64,000 nt of DNA from an uncultured Lachnospiraceae bacterium (GTDB lineage Bacteria > Bacillota > Clostridia > Lachnospirales > Lachnospiraceae). A model generated the notes under the pieces. The model was not told the origin of the DNA, did not search any database, and saw only the letters and a program-made list of their open reading frames with translations. The translations under genes were made by a program, and so were the position numbers. Below are positions 8,453 to 17,210 of the stretch, piece by piece. Position 1 is the first letter of the stretch; the number at the start of each line of letters is the position of its first letter. Location: NCBI GenBank assembly GCA_947243855.1, contig CAMXIK010000021.1, positions 1-64,000 of the forward strand. Direction: 5' to 3'.

Positions 8453-9715
8453 TTATCGCTTTAATTCTTCCTTGTAGAACTCCTCAAATTCCTTATATCC
8501 CTGCGCGGTGAGCTGTTCCTTCTGGAACTTCTTGTTCTTGTTCATCCGCGCTACCAAGATCCGGTTACCCTTCTCCCGCTCCGCCTGCGCCTGCGCCATC
8601 ACCGCGCAAAGCCTGTCGGCTGGAAGCCCCTTTTCCATGAGATAGGCAATTTTCTTTCCCGCCTTCGGCACCTTGAACCCACTCTCCAAAAGCAGCAGGA
8701 TAATCCTCTCGAATCCGATAGAAAAGCCGCAGGCCGGCACATCGTTTCCTGTAAACTTTCCGACCATCTTATCGTATCTTCCGCCGCCGCCGCAGCTTCC
8801 GCCAAACTCCGGCATATCGATTTCAAAGATCGTGCCCGTGTAGTAGGACATACCACGCACTAAGGTGGGATCGAACACCAGCTTAAAGAAATCTCCCTTG
8901 ACAGCCTCCACGCTGTCTATGATCTCCTGAAAGCTCTCTTTTACGCCTTCCGGAAGCACGCCGGAAAGGATTTCTGTGATATAGGCGATAGGCTCCTTTG
9001 CCTCTTCCATTCCCTGAAACAGAGCCAGATACTTCTCAACGGTTTCCTTCGCAAATCCCGCCTCTAAAAGCTCCGCTTCCACGCCCTCTTTTCCGATCTT
9101 GTCCATCTTGTCCAGAATGATAAACACCTGATCGTAGTCTTCCTCGGAAAAGCCGCTGTAAGCCGCCATGGCTTTCAGTATCTGTCTGTCATTGATGCGG
9201 ATGTTAAAATTTTTAAACCCGATCCTGCCAAGGGTGGTGGTGGTAGCCAAAATCAGCTCGATCTCCGCCAGATTCGACGCCTCCCCCAGAATGTCGATGT
9301 CACACTGCATAAACTGGCGGTAACGTCCCCTCTGCGGCCTGTCCGCCCGCCATACATTCCCCATCTGCAGCGCCTTAAAAGGCGAGGGCAGCTCGTTCGC
9401 ATGGTTAGAATAATACCGCACAAGAGGCACCGTCAGATCATATCGCAGGCCGCCGTCCGTCAGATCTTCCTCGCTCTTGGCCTCATCGATGCGCAGTTTC
9501 TCGCCCCGCTTCAATATTTTAAAAATCAGCTTCTCATTTTCGCCGCCCGCCTTGCAGTTTAAATTGGCAAGGTTCTCCACGCAGGGCGTCTCGATGGATG
9601 TAAAGCCGAAATTTCCATAAGTTTCTTTAATAATGCCGATCACGTAATCACGGATCTCCATTTCCTCCGGAAGGATATCTTTCATGCCCGTCATCGGTTT
9701 TTTACTAAGCGCCAT
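8453..9715 (-). CDS. hisS: Histidyl-tRNA synthetase
   Basis: Class II synthetase of 420 aa that charges tRNA-His. Motif 1 region GMKDILPEE lies at the N-terminus. Motif 2 is VWRADRPQRGRYRQFMQCDID. The histidine A-type motif is LVRGMSYYTGTIFEI and motif 3 is GGRYDKMVGKFTGNDVPACGFSIGFERI. The anticodon-binding C-terminal domain (about 330-420) ends in FYKEELKR. ATG at 9715 follows AAGGAGGT with 5-base spacing, so the six extra upstream residues are left out. It is the first gene of the operon hisS-aspS-sseB-like-HAD. Confidence 0.97.
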   Translation of the reverse strand: MALSKKPMTGMKDILPEEMEIRDYVIGIIKETYGNFGFTSIETPCVENLANLNCKAGGENEKLIFKILKRGEKLRIDEAKSEEDLTDGGLRYDLTVPLVRYYSNHANELPSPFKALQMGNVWRADRPQRGRYRQFMQCDIDILGEASNLAEIELILATTTTLGRIGFKNFNIRINDRQILKAMAAYSGFSEEDYDQVFIILDKMDKIGKEGVEAELLEAGFAKETVEKYLALFQGMEEAKEPIAYITEILSGVLPEGVKESFQEIIDSVEAVKGDFFKLVFDPTLVRGMSYYTGTIFEIDMPEFGGSCGGGGRYDKMVGKFTGNDVPACGFSIGFERIILLLLESGFKVPKAGKKIAYLMEKGLPADRLCAVMAQAQAEREKGNRILVARMNKNKKFQKEQLTAQGYKEFEEFYKEELKR

Positions 9716-9807
9716 AGTTACCTCCTTATACATGCTTGTTAGATTTTACACTCTTTTGGAAGGTTTTTCAAGATGCGGGGGATTGATAGAACAAAATAAT
9801 AGAAGCA

Positions 9808-10965
9808 TCAGTCCTCTGTCTGCACGCCGCAGAGCATCCAGTCGATCGCGGAGACATCGGCCCTGCTGCCGCAGTATGTACAGTGCCCGTCGCCCAGCAT
9901 ATCGATGGAAGCGCCGCAATTCCCACACTTTAACGCCTCCGGTTCAAGGCTTGTAAGCACGTTTTTTTGCCGTTTCATTGTAACCCTACAGGCTTTCCTC
10001 TTTTTGGTCAGTTTTTCTCCCTGCGCGCAAATTAACCGCACCTTAAGTTTCATGGAAATATAGGTGAAGTCGTCGTCTGTCCAAACCCGGCTTCCCTTAC
10101 AGCCAAGACAATCCACGTCCAAGATACTCTCGTCCCGACAGTTTTCCACCTCGGAAATACAACCCAGATCCGACGGCTCCGCAGAAAGAAACCACAGCTT
10201 CATATAAGCCTGCGTCAACCCGTAAAATTCCGTATGGGAAAAATACGGGTCACGCTTTCGCATTTCATACCCCACCCTGTTTACGCGCGCATTGGAGCAG
10301 CCTAGGGAAATGAGAATCGGCACAAACAAAAAATTCCCGAAAAACACGCCCATCACGATACTCATCGGCGCGGAAGCTGCCGCCGCCAGCAAAAGATAAA
10401 AAAACATCCCTAAAACGGAACTGTAAGAAAAGTCCCCTTCTTGTATCAATTCGGCGATTCCCGAAACAAACATGCAAACCAGAAAGAACAGAGAAACGCC
10501 CAGTATAAACCGCCATTGATACCAGCCGCCGTAATCTCTTGTCCCATCCATCAGCGCGCCGCAATTTTCACAATAGAGGGTTTTGCCATTTTTATATCCG
10601 ACATCCGCCAAAATATACCTCTCCTGCAAATGCTCCCTCACCTTCAGGATGGGCCTGTCTCCCCGATAATAAATTTTCGTTCTGCATATCGGGCTGTGAT
10701 ACTGGATGCGTTTCAAACTGCCGTCGCCCATGGAGATCGTGTAATCCTTTTCCTTCTTCGACATCAGGGAATATTCTTCCCGCAGATTCACGCCGTGATC
10801 GGCCATGACCCTGCCTGCGAGCCTGTTCCCGTACCAGTAGGGCTGGGTTGTGCAGGCGATGCCGTCCTCGCCCTTTTCCCTTGCATGGCGGTACTGCTCG
10901 ACTATGGATTTAACTTCTCTTTTTTCCGGGGAATTGTAAGAGGTTTTGGGGAGTTGAAAATTCAT
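9808..10965 (-). CDS. Tim44-like domain membrane protein with zinc ribbons
   Basis: A 385-residue protein with two hydrophobic segments (about residues 155-175 and 190-225), then a Tim44-like module starting DPYFSHTEFYGLTQAYMKLW. It ends in a zinc ribbon, CGNCGASIDMLGDGHCTYCGS, followed by IDWMLCGVQ. A CENCGALMDG pair just before the first helix may be a second metal site. Similar Clostridial proteins have the same order of Tim44-like domain and C-terminal ribbon and an unknown role in membrane or envelope biology. It stands alone after hisS with no obvious operon partner. Confidence 0.6.
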   Translation of the reverse strand: MNFQLPKTSYNSPEKREVKSIVEQYRHAREKGEDGIACTTQPYWYGNRLAGRVMADHGVNLREEYSLMSKKEKDYTISMGDGSLKRIQYHSPICRTKIYYRGDRPILKVREHLQERYILADVGYKNGKTLYCENCGALMDGTRDYGGWYQWRFILGVSLFFLVCMFVSGIAELIQEGDFSYSSVLGMFFYLLLAAAASAPMSIVMGVFFGNFLFVPILISLGCSNARVNRVGYEMRKRDPYFSHTEFYGLTQAYMKLWFLSAEPSDLGCISEVENCRDESILDVDCLGCKGSRVWTDDDFTYISMKLKVRLICAQGEKLTKKRKACRVTMKRQKNVLTSLEPEALKCGNCGASIDMLGDGHCTYCGSRADVSAIDWMLCGVQTED

Positions 10966-11014
10966 CGAGGTTTGCTCCGTTTATCTTTGATATTGAAAAG
11001 CAATCATATGAGTT

Positions 11015-11626
11015 TCATAAAGCTTCTTTGGAATACCGCTTCCGTAAAATCACATTGAGCCATTTTTCCTCGCTTCTTCCCGGACGTGCATCGGCAGTTA
11101 CCCATTCCTCTTCTACTTGTAAGTCTTTCATACCCTGCATAAAATCCGCAAAAGTCCTCTCCGTCATGTCCGTGAAATAGCGACCGCCCCTCTCTCCTTC
11201 AAAGATGCCATACTTAAAAGAGGTGTAAATAATACCGTTTGGTTTCAGAGCCATCGCCATTTTTTGCATGACTTCTAACAATTCGGCCCGCGAAAGGTGC
11301 AAGATAGAAGAACATGCCCAAATTCCGTCATACGCTGATACTGCGGATAATTCCTGAAAAAACATATGCCGCACCTGAATACCCGTGTAATCAGATGCAA
11401 GTTTACATAACTCTTCCGATCCATCTATCGCTTCCACTCGATAACCCTGCTCCAAAAAAACTTTTGTATCGCGTCCGGAGCCACAGCCGAAATCAAGAAT
11501 AAAAGCGGCGGCGGGGAGACGAGACAGGAAGCGGCGCTGGGTATCCGAAAATTCTACGGATACGGTGTTTTGGATAAATTGGAGGGCGTTTTGGTTGTAG
11601 TAATTGAGAGTTCCATCATATTTCAT
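11015..11626 (-). CDS. Class I SAM-dependent methyltransferase
   Basis: A 203-residue methyltransferase. Motif I is ILDFGCGSGRDT, the acidic residue of motif II is in VEAIDGSEEL, and the motif IV region is YDGIWACSSILHL. The substrate is unknown. ATG at 11626 follows AGGTGG; the same frame is open for 43 more codons upstream, but that stretch carries a promoter (11720-11748) and is unlike family members. There is a probable leader of about 85 bases. It is separated from the AAA ATPase upstream by an AT-rich gap. Confidence 0.82.
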   Translation of the reverse strand: MKYDGTLNYYNQNALQFIQNTVSVEFSDTQRRFLSRLPAAAFILDFGCGSGRDTKVFLEQGYRVEAIDGSEELCKLASDYTGIQVRHMFFQELSAVSAYDGIWACSSILHLSRAELLEVMQKMAMALKPNGIIYTSFKYGIFEGERGGRYFTDMTERTFADFMQGMKDLQVEEEWVTADARPGRSEEKWLNVILRKRYSKEAL

Positions 11627-11719
11627 TTTTCCACCTAACATATCGTCAATTATTTCCTTATAATCTTTGAAAAAATTTTCTTCCGATGCACTGATATTAT
11701 ACCGATAGAAATATAAAAT

Positions 11720-11748
11720 ATTATAGTCCAAAAAGAATACAAATACAA
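11720..11748 (-). promoter_or_regulatory. Sigma-A-type promoter of the methyltransferase gene
   Basis: On the minus strand TTGTAT (11743-11748) and TATAAT (11720-11725) are 17 bases apart. Confidence 0.6.
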
Positions 11749-11781
11749 CATTCACGCCACAAAGTATCTGCCGCTCCCCTT

Positions 11782-13170
11782 TTACATAAACATCTCCCTC
11801 GCCTCAATCAACTCCGCTCCCTCTTCCCCCGCTCTTCTCTTCACTGCCTCTGTAAAGCCTCCCTTACTGATAAAAATCAGATTTTTATCCTTCACACTGG
11901 GAAATGCTTCTGTAGCCGTCAGCAAATCCTCATATTCCTCCATGTCCATCGAAATGTTTCGGAACTTACACTCCACAAAGATTCCCTTCTCTCTTTTCCT
12001 GTCAAATGCAAGTAAATCCACATCATCCTGCGCCTTAATAACCGGATTATTTCCCCACCACTTTCCAATGATATAAGGAACAAACGGAAGCTTGCCAGCC
12101 TTGGCCCTTCTAATTATATATTGCCTGCAAATATCTTCAAACACAGGACCCATATAATCGTTGATTTCTCCCATAATCTCATCCGCAGCCTGATCCACGC
12201 CTAACATGCCGTAATAACTTTTATGTGAAAACACATATCTGTACCAGAATTTGTAAAAATGATCTGTAATCTCATAAATCCCCTTCTTACTGCTGTCTGG
12301 TTTGCCGCTGGGAACATGCTTTTCCAACAGGCGAAGCGTCTGCAACGTCAACATATACTTACTGCATTTACTCCTTTCCTCATGGATTCGGTCTGCTATT
12401 TCCGTAATTCTGTTACAACCGTTTGCGACCGCTTCCAGAATAGAATTATAAACGGCCGGTTCTCTGAGTTCCATGCGTAGCAATGTCTGAGGCTCATCAT
12501 TTAAAAAGGCGCCCTCCGTCAAAATTTCCGAAATAAGATTCTCTTTTAGAGACCGTTTCGGGTCAAAAGCAATCAAGTATCTTGGAACGCCGCCAAGTAT
12601 CCCATAAACAATTAGCTTATCTTCTTCCGAGTAATTAGGAAAAAACTCTGCGCTTTCCAGATAGTCAAACGGAAGCACCTCCATACTCCCCGTACTTCTG
12701 CCATATAAAGGGCTCTTATATCCCATAATCTCGTTTAGCATAAAGCTGACGCTGGAACCGCAAAGAATCAAAAAAATATTTCGTTCCTTCCAATCATGAT
12801 CAATTTTATGTTGGAGAATACTCTTGATACTTGGATTGTTTTCCGCCAAAAAGGGAAATTCGTCAATGATCAATACCGTTCTTTGCTCCTGTGCTTTTCT
12901 GCCAAAATAGTCTAACGCGTCTTCCCAATTTTCAAAATTTGCTATAAAACTGCTGTCAAAATATCCCTGCACGAGTTTTGAAAAATCCTGCAAATTTAAC
13001 GTATCGTTTTTTTCCTGCGCAGAAAAAAATATGGTTTTATGCGTTCTGGAAAATTCCTGTAAAATAGTGGTCTTTCCTATCCTTCTTCTCCCATACATAA
13101 CCATAAACTCAAATCGTTCGCTTGCATACATCTGTTCCAGTCGATTCATTTCCTCTTTTCTTCCGATCAA
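11782..13170 (-). CDS. AAA ATPase of the archaeal-ATPase/DUF234 type
   Basis: A 462-residue P-loop ATPase. Walker A is GRRRIGKTT near residue 27 and Walker B is VLIIDEFPFLAE. A winged-helix-like middle part follows (ITEIADRIHEERSKCSKYMLTLQTLRLLEKHV). The C-terminal region contains DDVDLLAFDRKREKGIFVECKFRN, a PD-(D/E)XK-like nuclease arrangement (D..ExK). This architecture is common, often in many copies, in gut anaerobes and is suspected to act in defence or mobile-element biology, but its role is unproven. It is single here, with its own promoter overlapped by a striking inverted repeat. Confidence 0.85.
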   Translation of the reverse strand: MIGRKEEMNRLEQMYASERFEFMVMYGRRRIGKTTILQEFSRTHKTIFFSAQEKNDTLNLQDFSKLVQGYFDSSFIANFENWEDALDYFGRKAQEQRTVLIIDEFPFLAENNPSIKSILQHKIDHDWKERNIFLILCGSSVSFMLNEIMGYKSPLYGRSTGSMEVLPFDYLESAEFFPNYSEEDKLIVYGILGGVPRYLIAFDPKRSLKENLISEILTEGAFLNDEPQTLLRMELREPAVYNSILEAVANGCNRITEIADRIHEERSKCSKYMLTLQTLRLLEKHVPSGKPDSSKKGIYEITDHFYKFWYRYVFSHKSYYGMLGVDQAADEIMGEINDYMGPVFEDICRQYIIRRAKAGKLPFVPYIIGKWWGNNPVIKAQDDVDLLAFDRKREKGIFVECKFRNISMDMEEYEDLLTATEAFPSVKDKNLIFISKGGFTEAVKRRAGEEGAELIEAREMFM

Positions 13171-13208
13171 AATTTCACCTTCTTTTTATATTGATTCCCA
13201 TCCAGTAA

Positions 13209-13254
13209 ATGCTACTTATAAGTAGTATACTTTAAAGTAGCATTTGTTTCAAGT
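13209..13254 (-). promoter_or_regulatory. Promoter with overlapping operator dyad for the AAA ATPase gene
   Basis: On the minus strand TTGAAA (13249-13254) and TATACT (13226-13231) are 17 bases apart. Perfect 11-base arms AAATGCTACTT (13209-13219) and AAGTAGCATTT (13237-13247) flank the -10 box, and a nested AAGTA-GTA-TACTT dyad lies at 13222-13234. A protein bound here would block the promoter. The ATPase itself or an unlinked regulator could be the ligand. Confidence 0.65.
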
Positions 13255-13319
13255 GGAATTCATATAAACTTATAGTTCAATCAAAATATAGCATGTCTCC
13301 ACTGCCAATCTCATATTCC

Positions 13320-14564
13320 TTAATAGCTTCCTAAGTATTCCATCTTCTCAAAAACCCCCCTCGCTCCCACTCCGATTGCCGCCACAATCACCCCGGTAGG
13401 AATCAGCACAAGATAAACCGCCTCCCTGAACCCGTCAAACAAAAATCCGTAAACCATCTGTCCCACCGGCTGGGCGCACATGGTAATGGCGGAAGTGTAG
13501 GCCATCACTTTTCCAAGCAAATGATCCGGTGTATTCTGCTGTATCATGGACACTGCAAAAATGGAAAATATACTGATTGCCGCCTGCATTCCACAAAAAG
13601 CGGCCACACTTACTGTATATCTGAAAACCGCTCCGGAAGAAAACAGAAAGACGATTCCCGCTGGAACCATACAAAGGCCGATCGCCGCAAGCGCAAGCCA
13701 CAGCTTTTCAAACTTCAATTTTCCCGTGAGAAGTCCGGCAGCAACGCTCCCCAAAATGGTCGCCACCGCCAGCGCGCTTTCCGCCCCGCCATAATACGTC
13801 GCTTCAAGCCCAAGAATCGTCCTCACAATATATGGAATCCCCACCATCGCAATTCCCATGACAAAAAAGCGGGAAAAAGCCGCCAGAAAAAGCAGTTTCA
13901 TGATCGCCGGCCGCTCCTTTGCCACAAAATGCACGCTGTCAAGAAAATCATTTTTTACCATCACTAAAATATTCCCCTGCATCTTTCCGGAAGGACAGCC
14001 CAATTTGATAAACTGCTCAAAGGACGCTGTGACAAAGAAACAGACAACGCTGGCAAACATCACTGGTTTTAAACCAACCGCCGCATACAAAATACCGCCA
14101 AGCATCGGCGCCGTCAGATAGGAAATAGACGCCACCTGATTCACCACCGCATTTCCTCTGACTATATTGTCGCCTGCCAGCATTTGCGGAATACACGCCT
14201 GCACCGTTGGCGTCTCAAAGGCTCCGAAAACGGAAAGCGTCACCAGCAATGCGCCAATCACAAACAGCGCATGATTGCCGGGCAGAATAACGGCGGCGCA
14301 AAAAACCGCCAGCCCTGTCAGCCCATCCAGCGCCACCATCATATTTCTCCGGTTCGCCCGGTCAGCCAAAATGCCGCCAAGAGGCGAAAGCAGGATTGCC
14401 GGAATCGTAGCCGCGGAGAGGATGCCCGCAAACACAGCCGCCGATCCGGTTGTTTCCAGCACATACATAGAAAGCGCCAGACGCAAGATATAATTGCCGA
14501 ACAGGGAGCTTATCTGTCCCATGACAAGAAGCGTAAAATTTTTTGTAAACAGTCTCTCTTTCAT
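13320..14564 (-). CDS. Major facilitator superfamily efflux transporter
   Basis: A 414-residue MFS protein with about twelve predicted helices. The loop 2-3 signature is GGILADRANRRNMMVALD, and a related loop LLTGKLKFEKLWLALAAIG appears in the second half. It resembles the macrolide/drug exporter branch (MefA-like or EntS-like), but the substrate is not determinable. ATG at 14564 follows GGGAG and begins 3 bases after the stop of the TetR gene. The pair therefore forms an operon that is probably autoregulated by the TetR protein and induced by the exported compound. Confidence 0.88.
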   Translation of the reverse strand: MKERLFTKNFTLLVMGQISSLFGNYILRLALSMYVLETTGSAAVFAGILSAATIPAILLSPLGGILADRANRRNMMVALDGLTGLAVFCAAVILPGNHALFVIGALLVTLSVFGAFETPTVQACIPQMLAGDNIVRGNAVVNQVASISYLTAPMLGGILYAAVGLKPVMFASVVCFFVTASFEQFIKLGCPSGKMQGNILVMVKNDFLDSVHFVAKERPAIMKLLFLAAFSRFFVMGIAMVGIPYIVRTILGLEATYYGGAESALAVATILGSVAAGLLTGKLKFEKLWLALAAIGLCMVPAGIVFLFSSGAVFRYTVSVAAFCGMQAAISIFSIFAVSMIQQNTPDHLLGKVMAYTSAITMCAQPVGQMVYGFLFDGFREAVYLVLIPTGVIVAAIGVGARGVFEKMEYLGSY

Positions 14565-14567
14565 CCG

Positions 14568-15218
14568 CTATTCTCCCTTCTTTTCTTCATTCCTTATAAG
14601 CCTCTCCGCTCTCTCGCACATCCCCTCTTCCATGATGGGAAGCCCCATTGCAAAAAGAACCTCCGAAACAAACCGGCACTTGCGCCTGATTCCCTCCTCA
14701 TCTGTCGGAAACACGGACGGCATCATCCAAAAATTAATCAACGGAAGCAGCTCGGAAAGTTCTTTTGCATATGCCGTCTTGATAGAGCCGTCCTTTCTTC
14801 CCTCCTCAATCAGCTCGAACCACAGGGGCGTCAGTACGCGCCTGTTAGCTTCCACCGCAGCCGCCAGAATACGCGGGTCTTTCAGAATCCCGACCGCCTG
14901 TGCATTGATCTTCTCCCGCTCGCTATCGGCCCTATCGGCGGCGAGCATCTCCCGTATTTTCTGCAAACCGTTTAAGTCAGAGCGTTCTCTTACCGCTTCA
15001 AAAGGATTGTTCTCCAAAAACATCTGATCACCCAGCGCATGCATAACCTCCTCCTTGCTCTGGAAAAAACGGTAAAACATCCCCTTTGCCCCGCCTGCTC
15101 GTTCCATAATATCTGCAACGGCCGTTTCCTCATATCCCTTCGTTAAAAAGAGTTCCTTGGCTGCGTCCAAAATTTCTTTTTTCCACTGTTCCGGCTGTTT
15201 TTTTACTGGTCTTGCCAA
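14568..15218 (-). CDS. TetR/AcrR-family regulator of the MFS exporter
   Basis: A 216-residue protein with an N-terminal TetR helix-turn-helix, DAAKELFLTKGYEETAVADIMERAGGAKGMFYRFFQSKEEV, and an all-helical ligand domain. Translation starts at TTG 15218, with AGGAGG 9 bases upstream. The gene sits behind a strong promoter immediately followed by an inverted repeat, and is tightly coupled to the MFS gene. A local repressor of the exporter operon is the natural reading. Confidence 0.88.
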   Translation of the reverse strand: MARPVKKQPEQWKKEILDAAKELFLTKGYEETAVADIMERAGGAKGMFYRFFQSKEEVMHALGDQMFLENNPFEAVRERSDLNGLQKIREMLAADRADSEREKINAQAVGILKDPRILAAAVEANRRVLTPLWFELIEEGRKDGSIKTAYAKELSELLPLINFWMMPSVFPTDEEGIRRKCRFVSEVLFAMGLPIMEEGMCERAERLIRNEEKKGE

Positions 15219-15240
15219 TTGATTTTTCCTCCTGCCTTTG

Positions 15241-15292
15241 TTATTGACTACTGGTCAATAATTATTTTACTAAACTTCCCATTCCTTGTCAA
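15241..15292 (-). promoter_or_regulatory. Promoter and TetR-type operator for the TetR/MFS operon
   Basis: On the minus strand TTGACA (15287-15292) and TAAAAT (15264-15269) are 17 bases apart. Directly downstream lies the dyad TTATTGAC-TACTG-GTCAATAA (15241-15261), a typical TetR operator placed at the expected transcription start. Confidence 0.75.
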
Positions 15293-15312
15293 CAGTAGTT
15301 GAAATCATAAAC

Positions 15313-15360
15313 AAAAAAAGGACAAGGTCAGAGAAATCGTCTGTTTTCTCTTCCTTGTCC
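15313..15360 (-). terminator. Rho-independent terminator of the PPOX-like gene
   Basis: Hairpin with arms containing GGACAAG...AGAGAAA and TTTCTCT...CTTGTCC (15320-15360), followed on the minus strand by seven T (15313-15319). It lies between the end of the pyridoxamine-oxidase-like gene and the TetR promoter. Confidence 0.8.
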
Positions 15361-15405
15361 ATTGTAATGCAGACACCTTGCCGCTTTTGTTCCCTCGCCG
15401 CTTCC

Positions 15406-15807
15406 TTAAAACCGAATCACCTCCGGCTCATGGGTAAAGGCGCTGATCGTCGCCACAGCATTTTGAAAATAAAGCACCTGCGTATTTCCATCGTCAGCCG
15501 CATACATCCCCTGCAGCGAAGGATACGCGTCCAGCATGGACTGCCGCGCCTCCCTGCGGTCATCTTCCACCAGCTCTCCCGCAATGCGAATCCACTCTCC
15601 GCCCTTAAAAGCGCAGATCTCCGCCTTCGGATTTACCGCAAGCTGCTTTGACACATCCTTGCTTTTTCCGGTCTGAATATACAGCCTTCCTTCAAAGATA
15701 TGCGCCGTGCCAAAGGGCCTGACTCTCGGCTGATCCCCCTCTACCGTAGCCAGATAGTATGTCTGTGCCTCCTTTAAAAACTGTGTTACCTTTTCCATTC
15801 CTTCCAT
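15406..15807 (-). CDS. Pyridoxamine 5'-phosphate oxidase-like flavin protein
   Basis: A 133-residue split-barrel protein of the PPOX family, which binds FMN or a related cofactor. Recognisable blocks are AQTYYLATVEGDQPRVRPFG, RLYIQTGKSKDVSKQLAVNPKAEI and IRIAGELVEDD. Small members in anaerobes are of uncertain substrate. ATG at 15807 follows AAGGAGG with 7-base spacing. A 12-base palindrome TTTGTATACAAA (15860-15871) upstream may be an operator. Monocistronic, with its own terminator. Confidence 0.82.
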   Translation of the reverse strand: MEGMEKVTQFLKEAQTYYLATVEGDQPRVRPFGTAHIFEGRLYIQTGKSKDVSKQLAVNPKAEICAFKGGEWIRIAGELVEDDRREARQSMLDAYPSLQGMYAADDGNTQVLYFQNAVATISAFTHEPEVIRF

Positions 15808-15996
15808 GGTCGTTCCTCCTTTACAAATCGTTTTTCAAGTATCTTACTTTTATCACACATTTGTATACAAACTGCACAATACCACATATGGTATTTTCTC
15901 CGCAACCAAGCGTCCATTCCCGCAAGATATAGATGCATCTTGTTTGTAAACGATATTCCGCGCATATTTTTTCTCTGCATTTTCCTTCAAAACACT

Positions 15997-16025
15997 TTGA
16001 CCTGACCTGTCTTTTATGATATATC
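15997..16025 (+). promoter_or_regulatory. Possible promoter in the 363-bp gap before the Rpn gene
   Basis: TTGACC (15997-16002) and TATATC (16020-16025) are 17 bases apart, 146 bases before the Rpn start. The rest of the gap 15808-16170 is AT-rich; beyond this and the TTTGTATACAAA palindrome I see no gene in it. Confidence 0.35.
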
Positions 16026-16170
16026 TATTGCAAAAGAAAAGCCATTTCTTTTTTCTGTTTCATCTATTACATCATGTTTCTTCATTTCCTACGGCAAAAC
16101 CGTGAGACCTCTCCTCTTCTTTCTTTTCATCTAACGCTGCGGAAATCAACCACGAAAGGAAAACATATCT

Positions 16171-17208
16171 ATGAATCAAATCTCAGCTTACTTTACCAAT
16201 TTACAAGGCGCCCATGGCAGTATTCCCTACAACATGACCAACGACTATATGTTCCGCGCTGTCCTGCAATCCAACAACAAAGTGTTACGCGGACTGATCT
16301 GCTCCCTGCTTCATCTTTCCGAAACAGAAGTATTGTCTGTGGAGATCGCTAACCCCATTATTTTAGGAGAAGCTGTCACTGACAAAGAGTTTCGACTGGA
16401 TATCAATGTGGTTTTGAATAACCAGATACTGATCAATCTGGAAATGCAGATCGCCAACAAACTTAACTGGCAAAACCGCTCGGTTATGTATCTGTGCCGC
16501 TCCTTCGACCAGCTAAATCACGGTCAAAACTACTCGGAAGCAAAATCCGTCATACATATCGGTTTTCTGGATTACACCTTGTTCGAAGAACGCCCTGAAT
16601 TTTATTCCACATATAAACTGATAAACGTTAAAAATCATCAAAAATATAGTGACAATCTCACCCTGAATGTGGTAGACTTATCTCATATAGATCTGGCAAC
16701 TGACGAGGATAAAAAATACCATATTCACGAATGGGCAATGCTTTTCAAAGCCGCTACATGGGAGGAGATCAAAATGCTGGCATCCACGAACGAATATTTC
16801 CAGGAAGCGTCCGATACTATATTCCGCATGAGCGCGGATGATTTGGTGCGCAAACGCTGCCGAGACCGCGAGGAATATTATCAGGATCTGCGCAGCTACG
16901 AAAGGAAAATAGAGCTTGACCGGCTGGAACATGAACAAGATCTGCGCAACTATGAAAAACAAATAGAACAGAACCAGCTAGAACATGAACAGGATTTGCG
17001 CAACTACGAAAGAAAAATAGAGCAGAACCGCCTAGAGCACGAACAGAATATACGCAACTATAAAAAACAAATAGAACAAAACCGCCTCAACTTTGAGCAG
17101 ACTATCGCTGAAAATGAAGCCAAGCACCAACAGACCATCGCCGAAAAAGAAGCCCTGATCAGTCAGCTTCTTGCCGAAAACGAAGCTCTAAAACGTCAAG
17201 GGAAATAA
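16171..17208 (+). CDS. Rpn-family PD-(D/E)XK nuclease/transposase-like protein with coiled-coil repeats
   Basis: A 345-residue protein. Residues 1-230 match the Rpn (recombination-promoting nuclease)/PDDEXK family, with NMTNDYMFRAVLQSN at the N-terminus and the active-site-like strand pair in FRLDINVVLNNQILINLEMQIA (D...E.Q). Residues 241-312 are four 18-residue repeats of the type RNYEKQIEQNRLEHEQDL, a charged coiled coil, followed by EAKHQQTIAEKEALISQLLAENEAL. Rpn proteins have been tied to recombination and to defence. AAAGGA lies 10 bases before ATG. It is convergent with hemZ, with 2 bases between stops. Confidence 0.85.
   Translation: MNQISAYFTNLQGAHGSIPYNMTNDYMFRAVLQSNNKVLRGLICSLLHLSETEVLSVEIANPIILGEAVTDKEFRLDINVVLNNQILINLEMQIANKLNWQNRSVMYLCRSFDQLNHGQNYSEAKSVIHIGFLDYTLFEERPEFYSTYKLINVKNHQKYSDNLTLNVVDLSHIDLATDEDKKYHIHEWAMLFKAATWEEIKMLASTNEYFQEASDTIFRMSADDLVRKRCRDREEYYQDLRSYERKIELDRLEHEQDLRNYEKQIEQNQLEHEQDLRNYERKIEQNRLEHEQNIRNYKKQIEQNRLNFEQTIAENEAKHQQTIAEKEALISQLLAENEALKRQGK
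16891..17106 (+). repeat. Four tandem 54-bp coding repeats in the Rpn gene
   Basis: Units start at 16891, 16945, 16999 and 17053, each 54 bases and in frame. They encode an 18-residue coiled-coil unit (R-x-Y-x-x-x-I-x-x-x-x-L-x-x-E-Q-x-I/L). The nucleotide identity is high enough that unit number may vary between strains. Confidence 0.85.
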
Positions 17209-17210
17209 CC

